DNA of 64,000 nt from UBA1258 sp963643225 (lineage in GTDB: Bacteria; Bacillota; Clostridia; Lachnospirales; Lachnospiraceae), in NCBI GenBank assembly GCA_963643225.1, contig CAVIIX010000005.1:57407-121406 (forward strand), read 5' to 3'. Below are positions 39,453-47,650 of the stretch, in pieces. Position 1 is the stretch's first letter; every line of letters starts with the position of its first letter. The notes beneath the pieces were generated by a model, which was not told the DNA's origin, searched no databases, and was given only the letters and a program-made list of their open reading frames with translations. The position numbers and the translations under genes are program-made.

Positions 39453-41717
39453 TTATTTCTCCATTCCGTAAAGCACGCCTCTTGAGCCCGAGGCGATAAA
39501 GAATCTTCCGAAAACTCTCTTATCAGCATCCAGGCTGTTGATATCTCCATACATCTGGCTGTCCGAATTAATGCGCTCTATCGTCTTTAAATCATTGAAG
39601 GATCTGAAAAATCCATACTCGCTGTTTATTTTAGCACACATATATACAGCTTTCGAATCCTCAATATAATTTTTTGAATCCTTGTTAATGCCAAGACCAA
39701 CTCTGTACACAGAGTCTCCGTCAGCGCTCAACTTCCTTAACGCATTGTTTTCAAGCTTCCATAAGCCCTTATCTCCTGCTGCAATGTAGGCAGTTCCTTC
39801 TTTTCCGGATTCAAAGCGTATCTCTGTTTTGTTGGCACAATCTATGACCCCGAAGTTAACTCCCTCTAAAGAAAGTCCTTCTATACGCTCAAAGCTTTCC
39901 CCTTTGTCTTTACTTATATAAATGTTCCCGTTTTCAGTAAAGCCAAAGAAAATTTTTTCATTAACTCTGTCTGCATATACTTTGAAATTTTTATCCAAAG
40001 CTCCCTTAGTATTTATTTTTACCTTTTTAAAGGTCTTACCTCCATCCCCGCTCGTAATTACAAGGTCTATAGGTAAGTCCGTACAGTCGGCAACGCTCCA
40101 TACTATAGTCTCGCAGTCTTTAGACATTGCCACCCAACCCGAATTTACGTTAGGCTGCTCTATGTCCTTAAAATGCCTGTCTAAATCTTCTGAGAGCCCG
40201 AAGGGTAAGGGAATTCTTTGCCAGGTATCACCATTATCCATGCTCTTTATAAGACCGCCTTTGGTTTTACCTGTCCAGTTTCCTCTTGGAGTTACGATAA
40301 ACACATTTCCCTTTTCATCTGAATAATCTGCATTTATACAGGTAATGTATCGGTTCCCGTTTTCATCATCAAAGGAATTTTTGCAGGGCTTATCTAAATC
40401 CTTAAAAGCAAAGCCCCCAAGATCTCCAAGAATATCCAGTAACTTCGTATCGCCCTTTACCGGCGCATATACATTTAAATGTACCGTCTCTTCTATTCCC
40501 GTTGATTCATCGTGAAAGGCAGGAATCTTACTTAAAAAGTTTTCACACTTAAATACACCTGTGCCTGTATTAAACCACACTTCGTTATCGTCAAAAGGAT
40601 TAAATTCAATATCCGTAAGCCAGTGTATAAGAGAATCGTTTCCGTTACATTCAGGCTTCATGTAGGGCGTATTAAATTTAATATCCCCGATTCTTAAGCC
40701 TTCAAGCACGTTTTCCCAGGTGTCACCCCCGTCATAGGATCTGTATACAATGTCGCCTTCTCCCCTTGTGATTGTAGAAAGCACCATCAGTCCCTTTTTG
40801 CCACCGGCTATCGATAAATTTCCATAGCCGTAGCGCATTGTTTTAAAGTCCTTACAGGGTGCTATGTTTACAGGATTTAAAATCTTTCCGTTTGCATCAA
40901 AGCCGTATTTTAATACCATCCCTCCGAATACCTGACCGCAGTCAGCGCTGTATCCGGGCTCTACGATGTAGGCATATTCTCCCGTGTGATTGGCAGTTAT
41001 ATATAAATATTCTCCGTCAAAAGAAAGTCTGTGTCCCACAAGCCCTGTCATTCTGGACTTTTCAATTACACCCGTTTCAGGCTCCGGCATTTCTTCAAAG
41101 GTGACACCGTTGTCATAAGAAATATATAAGGAATGTCCTCTTTCCTTGTCGCTTTTCTTTTTGCTTATGCCGGCAGTTCCCACAACAATCGTATCAGTCC
41201 CTGGACGTTTAAACGCAAAGGTCATGTGCTCTTCTCCGCACACATCCAGTTTTTTCCAGGAATCACCTTCATTTTCAGACACTAAAAGCCCGCCTTCATA
41301 GGAAGCAAAATAAATCGTACCCTCTTCATCCACAAAAAGGCGTTTTCCGGTACCTCTTCCGTTTTTATTGCCGTGAGCGTTTACAGGAATCTGTTTTTTA
41401 ATGAAGCTCTTCCCGTAATCCTTAGATATCAAAAGCTCTCCCTCTTTGACTCTGTCTACGCCACAGGCAATGTATAAAGATCCAGGTATTTTCTCATTTA
41501 CCGCAAGAGCTGCCGCATAGGTAGGTGCAAGGTCTGTCATGTCAACAGCATCGTTTAAGGCAGTAAATCGGCCTTTACTTCTTTCATATCTGTAAGTGCC
41601 GCCAATGTCGGTTCTTATATACTGAGCCTTTTCATCATTTCTGCCAAATAAAAAGCCTGTAACATATCCGCCTCCGGGAATTGGGCAGTTTTTATATTCA
41701 TAAGGAATGTTTATCAA
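39453..41717 (-). CDS. GH74-like beta-propeller glycoside hydrolase, no signal peptide
   Basis: A 754-residue two-propeller protein. The N-terminus PIPGGGYVTGFLFGRNDEKAQ followed by YIRTDIGGTYRY is the GH74 (xyloglucanase) hallmark, with the candidate catalytic Asp37. The second GH74-type element HWLTDIEFNPFDDNEVWFNTG at about 365-384 supplies Asp369. At least seven Asp-box turns are visible (SKDYGKSF, SENEGDSW, SYDNGVTF, SYDGGDTW, SMDNGDTW, SGDGGKTF, SKDKGESF). Most characterised GH74 enzymes are secreted; this one has no signal peptide, implying action on imported oligosaccharides. The start is TTG at 41717, seven bases after GGAGG within the end of the upstream gene. Confidence 0.8.
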   Translation of the reverse strand: MINIPYEYKNCPIPGGGYVTGFLFGRNDEKAQYIRTDIGGTYRYERSKGRFTALNDAVDMTDLAPTYAAALAVNEKIPGSLYIACGVDRVKEGELLISKDYGKSFIKKQIPVNAHGNKNGRGTGKRLFVDEEGTIYFASYEGGLLVSENEGDSWKKLDVCGEEHMTFAFKRPGTDTIVVGTAGISKKKSDKERGHSLYISYDNGVTFEEMPEPETGVIEKSRMTGLVGHRLSFDGEYLYITANHTGEYAYIVEPGYSADCGQVFGGMVLKYGFDANGKILNPVNIAPCKDFKTMRYGYGNLSIAGGKKGLMVLSTITRGEGDIVYRSYDGGDTWENVLEGLRIGDIKFNTPYMKPECNGNDSLIHWLTDIEFNPFDDNEVWFNTGTGVFKCENFLSKIPAFHDESTGIEETVHLNVYAPVKGDTKLLDILGDLGGFAFKDLDKPCKNSFDDENGNRYITCINADYSDEKGNVFIVTPRGNWTGKTKGGLIKSMDNGDTWQRIPLPFGLSEDLDRHFKDIEQPNVNSGWVAMSKDCETIVWSVADCTDLPIDLVITSGDGGKTFKKVKINTKGALDKNFKVYADRVNEKIFFGFTENGNIYISKDKGESFERIEGLSLEGVNFGVIDCANKTEIRFESGKEGTAYIAAGDKGLWKLENNALRKLSADGDSVYRVGLGINKDSKNYIEDSKAVYMCAKINSEYGFFRSFNDLKTIERINSDSQMYGDINSLDADKRVFGRFFIASGSRGVLYGMEK

Positions 41718-41719
41718 AA

Positions 41720-42898
41720 TTAATCCTCCACTGTTGCATATACCACGTTTCTGATGCGACGCATATAGGTTGTTGTGCCTGCGTTAGTCTTTTGAATCAT
41801 ATGTAAAATAGTAACTTTATGCTTAGGATCGTTAATAAAATAAGGTCCAAGCCAGCCGTCCCAGCCATATTCTCCTTCCACTGCGTTAGTAACGGCAAGA
41901 CCGGGGTTTTTCATAACTCTTAAAAGATTAGCATATACAAAGCCGTCCATTCCGTCCCAGCTCTTTAAATCTTCCTTGGGTCCTTCTGCCATATCGCCGG
42001 AAGTCATGTATTTTACGGTACCTGGCTGCATAATTCTCTTTCCGTTATATTCGCCCATATTAATAAGCATTGTTGCAAATTTTGCATAATCCTCTATCGT
42101 GGTGCAAAGTCCCGCTCCACCTGACTGAAATGCAGGCTCATGGTCCATCCTTAAATTAATATCTAGGTGATTGTAGTGAAATTCTCTTAAGCCTTCTTCA
42201 GAATCCTCATACACCTTTACAAGTCTGTCCTGCTTTTCTTTTGGCACATAAAAGCCTGTATCGTCCATTCCGAGTGGCTCAAAAAGTCTCTCCTTTAAAT
42301 AGTCGCCAAAGCGCTTTCCCGTCACCACTTCAACAATTGCTCCCAATACGTCAGCACTGTAGCTGTACTGAAAATGCTCACCCGGATTAAATATAAGCGG
42401 CACCTCTCCAAGGCGTGTTGCAAATTCCAGGGTGGTCATTTCATGATCCGTTCCAATTCTTAAAATTCCGTCTTCACAGATTGCTGCAGTTAAAGCTTCT
42501 GGGGTATTTAAATCTCCGCCGTAGGTTAAACCACCTGTCATATTAAGTAAGTCCTTTACCTTCATGGGGCGCTTTACCTGATATCTGTCATAGCGCACTG
42601 CCACCTTCTGGTCTCTAAAGGTCTCAATAAAATCTCCTACAGATCGGTTTAAATCTATTAGACCATCCTCCATTAAGCACATAATGGCTGCACTTGTAAC
42701 AGGCTTTGACATCGAATAGAGTCTGAAGATTGAATCTCTTTTAATGGGCTTCTTATTTTCAATGTCCACTAACCCGCAGTCTCCGTAATATACTTCCCTT
42801 CCGTCTTCAAGCACCATACAGGAAGCACCTGCCACAAAGCCTGAATCCGTCATATCTTTTAATATTGAATCTATTTTCCTTAAATGTTTTCTATCCAT
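41720..42898 (-). CDS. Serine hydrolase of the beta-lactamase/class C esterase family
   Basis: A 392-residue penicillin-binding-protein-like hydrolase, probably an esterase. The nucleophile motif is SMSK (FRLYSMSKPVTSAAIMCLMEDGLIDL), the tyrosine motif is YSYS (GEHFQYSYSADVLG) and the usual SVGDFIETF and FEPLGMDDTGFYVP segments are present. There is no signal peptide, so it should work in the cytoplasm, like the GH74-like protein encoded two bases later. Removing acyl groups from imported oligosaccharides is an inferred role. The ATG at 42898 is preceded by AAAGGAGGA at a slightly long distance. Confidence 0.82.
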   Translation of the reverse strand: MDRKHLRKIDSILKDMTDSGFVAGASCMVLEDGREVYYGDCGLVDIENKKPIKRDSIFRLYSMSKPVTSAAIMCLMEDGLIDLNRSVGDFIETFRDQKVAVRYDRYQVKRPMKVKDLLNMTGGLTYGGDLNTPEALTAAICEDGILRIGTDHEMTTLEFATRLGEVPLIFNPGEHFQYSYSADVLGAIVEVVTGKRFGDYLKERLFEPLGMDDTGFYVPKEKQDRLVKVYEDSEEGLREFHYNHLDINLRMDHEPAFQSGGAGLCTTIEDYAKFATMLINMGEYNGKRIMQPGTVKYMTSGDMAEGPKEDLKSWDGMDGFVYANLLRVMKNPGLAVTNAVEGEYGWDGWLGPYFINDPKHKVTILHMIQKTNAGTTTYMRRIRNVVYATVED

Positions 42899-42961
42899 TT
42901 TTATTCTTATCCTCCTTTGTCTACCTTTTATTTTATATTTATAGTAAAGTAAAAAAGGCAT

Positions 42962-43050
42962 TTCGTGCCAATGATGCGCACTCGCGCGTAAGGAATATGT
43001 CGCCTTAGCGACCGCGCTCAGCGCTTTAGTTTCGCAAGCGAAGCTCTTTT
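42962..43050. repeat. Second-type gene-end element with hairpins
   Basis: GCCAATGATGCG at 42967 and GTCGCCTTAGCGACCGCGC at 42999-43017 resemble the stretch at 1052-1103. Small hairpins are visible: CGCACTCGCGCG, GTCGC-CTTA-GCGAC (42999-43012) and GCTTTAGTTTCGCAAGCGAAGC (GCTTCGC on the complement). It lies between the serine-hydrolase start and the DMT transporter end. Confidence 0.35.
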
Positions 43051-43054
43051 TTAT

Positions 43055-43942
43055 TTAATTTTCTTTATTTGGTGTTAACTGGGCCAGAATAACTGCCGCA
43101 AACATTATCACACATCCTATAATTTCACGACCTGAAAGCTTTTCTCCTAAAAGTATAAAGCCAAACACTACAGAGAAAACCGATTCAAGGCTCATTAAAA
43201 TGCAGGCTACCGTAGGACTTACTCTCTTCTGCCCTTCCATCTGAAGGGTATAGGCAACGCCACAGGATAAAATACCTGCATAAAGAATCGAAATGTAACA
43301 GTCAAGTATATTATCAAGCACGGGATGCTCAAGCATCATAGGCACAATACTTAACACGCCGCACACTGCAAACTGATAGCAGGATAATTTAAGCACATCC
43401 ACGTTTGGTGCAAATTTATCAACAGCAAGTATCTGTAAAGCAAATAAAATTGCACAGGCAAAGAGCCATAAGTCACCCTTTTGTATCGAAAAGCTTCCGT
43501 TTATACAAAGAAAATATAAACCAACAAGTGCAAGCACTACGCTTAGCCAGATATATTTACCTGGCTTCTTTTTTAAGAATAAAGAAAAAATCGGCACAAG
43601 CACAATATATAGGGCAGTTATAAAGCCTGATTTTCCGGCAGTTGTATAGATAATACCAATCTGCTGGGAGCTTGTTGCCAAAAATAAAAATACACCGCAG
43701 ATCAAACCACCCTTAATTAAATCCTTATCGCCCCATTTTGTGATTGCTCCTTCCTTTTTATCCATAAAGATAATACATGGAACAAGTACAACGGCGCCGA
43801 TTATCGATCTTATGCCGTTAAAAGTAAAGGGACCTACATAATCCATTCCTGCGCTCTGTGCCACAAAGGCTGCGCCCCAGATTACTGCAGTCAGCACCAG
43901 CATCAGGCTGTATTTAATATTGGTTTTTGAATCTGCTTTCAT
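43055..43942 (-). CDS. DMT-superfamily transporter (EamA family)
   Basis: A 295-residue inner membrane protein with ten predicted transmembrane helices in two EamA repeats. The first starts LMLVLTAVIWGAAFVAQSAGMDYVGPFTFNGIRSIIGA and the second WLFACAILFALQILAVDKFA. Such proteins export or import small metabolites; the substrate is not readable. The ATG at 43942 follows AAAGGAG at eleven bases; a longer frame lacks a site. Confidence 0.85.
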   Translation of the reverse strand: MKADSKTNIKYSLMLVLTAVIWGAAFVAQSAGMDYVGPFTFNGIRSIIGAVVLVPCIIFMDKKEGAITKWGDKDLIKGGLICGVFLFLATSSQQIGIIYTTAGKSGFITALYIVLVPIFSLFLKKKPGKYIWLSVVLALVGLYFLCINGSFSIQKGDLWLFACAILFALQILAVDKFAPNVDVLKLSCYQFAVCGVLSIVPMMLEHPVLDNILDCYISILYAGILSCGVAYTLQMEGQKRVSPTVACILMSLESVFSVVFGFILLGEKLSGREIIGCVIMFAAVILAQLTPNKEN

Positions 43943-44251
43943 AAATTTAAATACTCCTTTTATCATCAACACTCATATTTTATCAAATTAATTTTTAATT
44001 TCAATATACTAAGACTGCCTCATTGACGAGACATTATATTATCATGCTGATAATTTACCACAATAAAATACCGAGTCCGTAGGACCCGGTATTTACTATA
44101 GGAGAGACATGATAAAAGAAATATACAATAATTACTTATTTTTCTCTACTATAAAGAAGCACAATTAATGCTGAGTTAACACATTAGTTTTTGTCAATGA
44201 TATTTGCAATTTGCTTCGCTATGCTAAAAGCGACACTACTTTCAAATTTCA
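43943..44251. other. 309-base intergenic region with hairpin, tiny frame and repeat copy
   Basis: A stem AATACCGAGTCC-GTA-GGACCCGGTATT (44067-44093) is followed by TATAGGAGAGAC and a 19-codon plus-strand frame (44109-44168, MIKEIYNNYLFFSTIKKHN). Repeat copy E occupies 44193-44240. The tiny frame has a good binding site but nothing else supports it as a gene. Confidence 0.4.
44193..44240 (-). repeat. Dispersed multi-hairpin repeat, copy E (decayed tail)
   Basis: GTCAATGATATTTGCAATTTGCTTCGCTATGCTAAAAGCGACACTAC matches the tail plus the start of hairpin 3 in reverse orientation. Two changes and a short deletion mark decay. It ends twelve bases before the nrdG stop codon. Confidence 0.7.
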
Positions 44252-44944
44252 TTATTCTATACCCCTTATTGACACCTGCTTTACAAAAGGCTTTAAAATT
44301 TCAACAAATTCTTCCATTTCTTCTTTTGTATATGGCGTTAACCCCTTATAAATTACACAGTCTGAATCTTCAAAGCCTTGAAGAAAATATTTATCGGCCC
44401 CCTTTATCATTTCTCCGATTCCCTTAAAGGTCTCCTTATCATGAAGCTCCCTCACAACGGTAGTGCGAAATTCATATTGAATTTTTGAATTAATTAATAA
44501 ATTAATGCTTTCTTTTATTCTTTCTGTATCCGTATCAATGCCAGAGCTTTCTGCATACCCGGATTCTGAAGACTTTATGTCCATTGCAACATAATCAAGA
44601 AGCTTTTCATTTAATAAATCCCTTAGCACCTCCGGCCTGTAACCGTTTGTATCAAGCTTTACCATTAGTCCAAGGTTCCTGCACTTTTTTATAAAGTTTT
44701 CAAGGTCAGGCTGTAGTGTAGGTTCTCCTCCAGATATGCATACTCCCCTTGTAATCCCCTTTCTTTTTTCAAAAGTTGAAAAAACTTCTTCTTCCGAAAT
44801 TAAAGGCTGAGAACCTGGATTAAGCACCAGATCTCCGTTTTGACAGAAAGGACATCTGAAATTACAGGCACCAGTAAAAACAGTGGCCGCCACAATTCCT
44901 GGAAAATCTAAAAGAGTCGTTTTATTAAATCCATGAATCTGCAT
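44252..44944 (-). CDS. nrdG: Anaerobic ribonucleotide reductase activating protein (radical SAM)
   Basis: A 230-residue radical SAM activase. It starts MQIHGFNKTTLLDFPGIVAATVFTGACNFRCPFCQN with the CxxxCxxC cluster motif, then VCISGGEPTLQ. It is the NrdG2-type subgroup that activates NrdD by forming its glycyl radical; nrdD is not in this window. The ATG at 44944 follows GAGGA by eight bases. It is divergent from tadA. Confidence 0.85.
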   Translation of the reverse strand: MQIHGFNKTTLLDFPGIVAATVFTGACNFRCPFCQNGDLVLNPGSQPLISEEEVFSTFEKRKGITRGVCISGGEPTLQPDLENFIKKCRNLGLMVKLDTNGYRPEVLRDLLNEKLLDYVAMDIKSSESGYAESSGIDTDTERIKESINLLINSKIQYEFRTTVVRELHDKETFKGIGEMIKGADKYFLQGFEDSDCVIYKGLTPYTKEEMEEFVEILKPFVKQVSIRGIE

Positions 44945-45016
44945 TTGATTAATCCTCAAAAATTTTGTATAGTATGTACTAATCTAGTATATCACGTATT
45001 GTCAGGGAAAAGGCTA

Positions 45017-45550
45017 TTGAAAAAGAAACTTACTGAAGACGAAAAATACATGAAAGAAGCTTTAAAGGAAGCAAAAAAAGCCTATACTTTAGGTGAGGTT
45101 CCCATTGGCTGTGTTATTGTTTACGAAGGTAAAATCATAGGTCGTGGCTACAATCGTCGCAATACTGACAAGACCACCCTTGCCCACGCAGAAATTTCCG
45201 CCATTAAAAAAGCCTCCAAAGTCATAAAAGACTGGCGCTTAGAGGGCTGTACCATCTACGTCACCCTGGAGCCCTGTCAGATGTGCGGCGGCGCCATTAT
45301 CCAGGCCCGAATGGACCGTGTGGTATACGGCTCTGGGAATCCAAAGGCAGGATGCGGCGGCTCTTTATTAAATATTCTTGAAAACGAAGCCTTTAACCAT
45401 CAGGCACCTGTCACAAGAGGCGTTTTGGAGGAAGAATGCTCTGAAATCCTCACTAAATTTTTTAAGGAATTAAGAGTAAGAAATAAAATAGAAAAGGCCA
45501 TAAAACGGGCCAAAGAAGAAGTCAAAGAAGAGAATTCAGATATTATTTGA
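45017..45550 (+). CDS. tadA: tRNA-specific adenosine deaminase
   Basis: A 177-residue zinc deaminase converting A34 to inosine in tRNA-Arg(ACG). The zinc-binding HAE motif (TTLAHAEISAI) and PCxxC motif (TLEPCQMCGGAI) are present with the catalytic Glu, and the tRNA-contact region follows (RMDRVVYGSGNPKAGCGG). A TTG at 45017 is preferred because AGGGAAAAGG precedes it; an ATG at 45050 is an alternative. The C-terminal extension is lysine/glutamate-rich. Its stop codon lies just before the SRP RNA. Confidence 0.93.
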   Translation: MKKKLTEDEKYMKEALKEAKKAYTLGEVPIGCVIVYEGKIIGRGYNRRNTDKTTLAHAEISAIKKASKVIKDWRLEGCTIYVTLEPCQMCGGAIIQARMDRVVYGSGNPKAGCGGSLLNILENEAFNHQAPVTRGVLEEECSEILTKFFKELRVRNKIEKAIKRAKEEVKEENSDII

Positions 45551-45587
45551 CTTTTTCTCATTTCTTTATTATTATAACAAAGCGTGC

Positions 45588-45763
45588 TGATACCGTATCT
45601 TCACGGTTACCGGACGTCGCATATGAGCATTTTGGTCTTACGCAATGGGAATCCACGAACCGTGTCAGGTCGGGAACGAAGCAGCACTAAGAGGAAGCTT
45701 CCATGTGCCGTAAGGAAACTGATTTGCCCGCGGCGCCGGTAGCTATGTAGATACGGTATTTTT
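45588..45763 (+). ncRNA. ffs: Signal recognition particle RNA
   Basis: The conserved domain IV core GTGTCAGGTCGGGAACGAAG followed by CAGCACTAAG (about 45661-45690) is the apical SRP RNA motif bound by Ffh. The two ends are complementary: ATACCGTATCT near 45590-45600 pairs with AGATACGGTAT near 45749-45759, and TTACCGG/CCGGTA continue the helix. This gives about 176 nucleotides. The 3' helix is followed by TTTTT, acting as the terminator. A TTGACT overlapping the tadA stop (45547-45552) and TATAAC (45573-45578) may form the promoter, although the spacer would be 20 bases. Confidence 0.93.
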
Positions 45764-45766
45764 AAT

Positions 45767-46690
45767 ATGAATAATTTATTTTCTTTATACGAAAACTGCA
45801 CATTGTGCCCAAGAAACTGTAACGCAAAGCGTTCCCTTGGAAATATGGGAGTCTGCCGTGAATCCTCTGATTTGTATTTATCGCGTGCCGCACTTCACAT
45901 GTGGGAAGAGCCCTGTATAAGCGGTAGCAACGGCTCCGGTGCTGTCTTCTTTTCAGGTTGCAATTTACACTGCGTATACTGTCAGAACAGGCACATTTCA
46001 AACGGCGATGCCGGGAAAAAAATAACCACTGAAAGACTTTCTGAAATTTTTCTTGAGCTGCAAAAGAAAAATGCAAATAATATAAATCTTGTAACTCCCA
46101 CCCACTACCTTCCTCATATTGTAAATGCCGCCTCACTGGCTAAGAAAAACGGCTTAAATATCCCCTTTGTGTATAATTCAAGCGGTTATGAAAAGCCTGA
46201 ATCCCTTGAATTACTTAGAGGAATCGTAGATATATTTTTGCCTGATTTTAAATATTTCAATCCTGATACTGCACAGCTTTTTTCAAAAGCAAAAGATTAT
46301 CCGGAGGTTGCAAAAACAGCCCTTGATAAAATGGTTGAAATTGCAGGCAAGCCTCTATTTGATGAAAACACAGGCCTTATAAAAAAAGGGGTAATCGTAA
46401 GAATTTTAGTGCTTCCTTCCCACACAAAAGAAGCCATAAATATAGCCCGCTACCTTTATGAAAGATACTCAGACTCTGTTTATTTAAGTATTATGAGTCA
46501 ATATACTCCTCTTTCAGATACACTGCCTTCAGAAAAAGAATATGACTGCTTAAGACGCTCTTTAACAAAACGTGAATATGAAAAAGTAATAAATGAGGTT
46601 TTAAATATGGGTGTCACAAATGCCTATTTTCAGGAAGGCAGAGTTAATAAAGAAAGCTTTATCCCGGAATTTAACTGTGAGGGAGTTTAA
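45767..46690 (+). CDS. PflX-like radical SAM protein
   Basis: A 307-residue radical SAM protein of the COG1313 (PflX) type. An N-terminal Cys set (LYENCTLCPRNCNAKRS, GVC) precedes the SAM cluster motif FSGCNLHCVYCQN (CxxxCxxC). LVTPTHYLPHIV and FVYNSSGYEKPE follow, and later LPDFKYF. The substrate is unknown, possibly a glycyl-radical enzyme. The ATG at 45767 is four bases after the presumed SRP RNA end and has no binding site, which is odd. It converges with the AraC gene and shares four bases at their stops. Confidence 0.85.
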   Translation: MNNLFSLYENCTLCPRNCNAKRSLGNMGVCRESSDLYLSRAALHMWEEPCISGSNGSGAVFFSGCNLHCVYCQNRHISNGDAGKKITTERLSEIFLELQKKNANNINLVTPTHYLPHIVNAASLAKKNGLNIPFVYNSSGYEKPESLELLRGIVDIFLPDFKYFNPDTAQLFSKAKDYPEVAKTALDKMVEIAGKPLFDENTGLIKKGVIVRILVLPSHTKEAINIARYLYERYSDSVYLSIMSQYTPLSDTLPSEKEYDCLRRSLTKREYEKVINEVLNMGVTNAYFQEGRVNKESFIPEFNCEGV

Positions 46691-47646
46691 GCCTTTAATC
46701 TGTATTCTCTTGGAGACATTCCAAGCTTTTTTTTAAAGAGTCTGTAAAAATAGCTTGAATTATCGTACCCCACCATTTCACCTATATTGTTTATGCTAAG
46801 CCTTGTGGTTTTAAGCAAAAATTCCGCCTGACTTAAGCGTTTTTCCTGCACAAGGTCTGTAAAATTTTTACCTGTAATTTTTTTAATTAAACGGCTTAAA
46901 TTATATTCTTCCATTTTAAGGCTTTTAGCCAGATCAAAAAGTTCTCCGTCTTTATAATTTTCATCTATAAATCTGTATATCTTTAAAAGCAGTTCTTTTT
47001 CGTAATTACCGCTTCCCACCATTACCTTATCGGTTCTGTTCATAAGCTGAAGTATCAAAAGGCCCATGGTAATCTGATTAATGCTGCGTTTTGAAGGTGT
47101 TTCGTTAATCAATGACCAAATAAGATTTTCGACTAAATTCTGAATCGGCAATATATCTGACACCTTAAAATAAAGATATCCGGTTTCATTGTCTTTTCCC
47201 AGCATACACTCAAGCAAAAAGGCTCTTATTGGATTATCTTCAACACCCATCATTTCTAAAGTTCTATCAAAAAACTGTGGAAGAATAATAAAATTGACAG
47301 CTATGTCGCCTTTCCCGGCAGGTTCTATTTCCTGTTTTGCATTCTGGTTTAAAAATAAAAGTTCCCCTTCGTTTAAGACTATTCTGTCACCATTTATTAT
47401 GTGAGTCGTAGCGCCTTTGCACATATAAATAACCTCAACATAATTATGAGTATGAAGAGGGAAATGCACAAAACGTGTGTGTGGTCTAATATGAATAAGC
47501 TTCCCGTTTTCGAGAAGCTTATTTGCATCCACCACATTGGCGTTTGAGTCTGTATATAATTTTAAATCTACATCCTTTCCATCAAGGATATCCTGTTCCT
47601 CCTTGGTGATGCCACTCAGAACATTTAAAATTTCTACACTAATCAT
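46687..47646 (-). CDS. AraC-family transcriptional regulator with cupin sensor
   Basis: A 319-residue regulator. The N-terminal domain is an AraC-type cupin (IRPHTRFVHFPLHTHNYVEVIYMCKG, NEGELLFLNQNAKQEI). The C-terminal ~100 residues are two helix-turn-helix motifs (LKMEEYNLSRLIKKITGKNFTDLVQEKR, then IGEMVGYDNSSYFYRLFKKKLGMSPREYR). It probably controls carbohydrate genes. It starts four bases after the CdaR-like gene, and lies downstream of the sugar-ABC ATPase on the same strand. Confidence 0.9.
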   Translation of the reverse strand: MISVEILNVLSGITKEEQDILDGKDVDLKLYTDSNANVVDANKLLENGKLIHIRPHTRFVHFPLHTHNYVEVIYMCKGATTHIINGDRIVLNEGELLFLNQNAKQEIEPAGKGDIAVNFIILPQFFDRTLEMMGVEDNPIRAFLLECMLGKDNETGYLYFKVSDILPIQNLVENLIWSLINETPSKRSINQITMGLLILQLMNRTDKVMVGSGNYEKELLLKIYRFIDENYKDGELFDLAKSLKMEEYNLSRLIKKITGKNFTDLVQEKRLSQAEFLLKTTRLSINNIGEMVGYDNSSYFYRLFKKKLGMSPREYRLKA

Positions 47647-47650
47647 TCAA

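Noticed and set aside
45607..46136. Minus-strand frames across the SRP RNA and PflX-like gene
   Set aside because: They overlap a clear structural RNA and a radical SAM gene with conserved cysteine motifs; they have no recognisable domains or binding sites.
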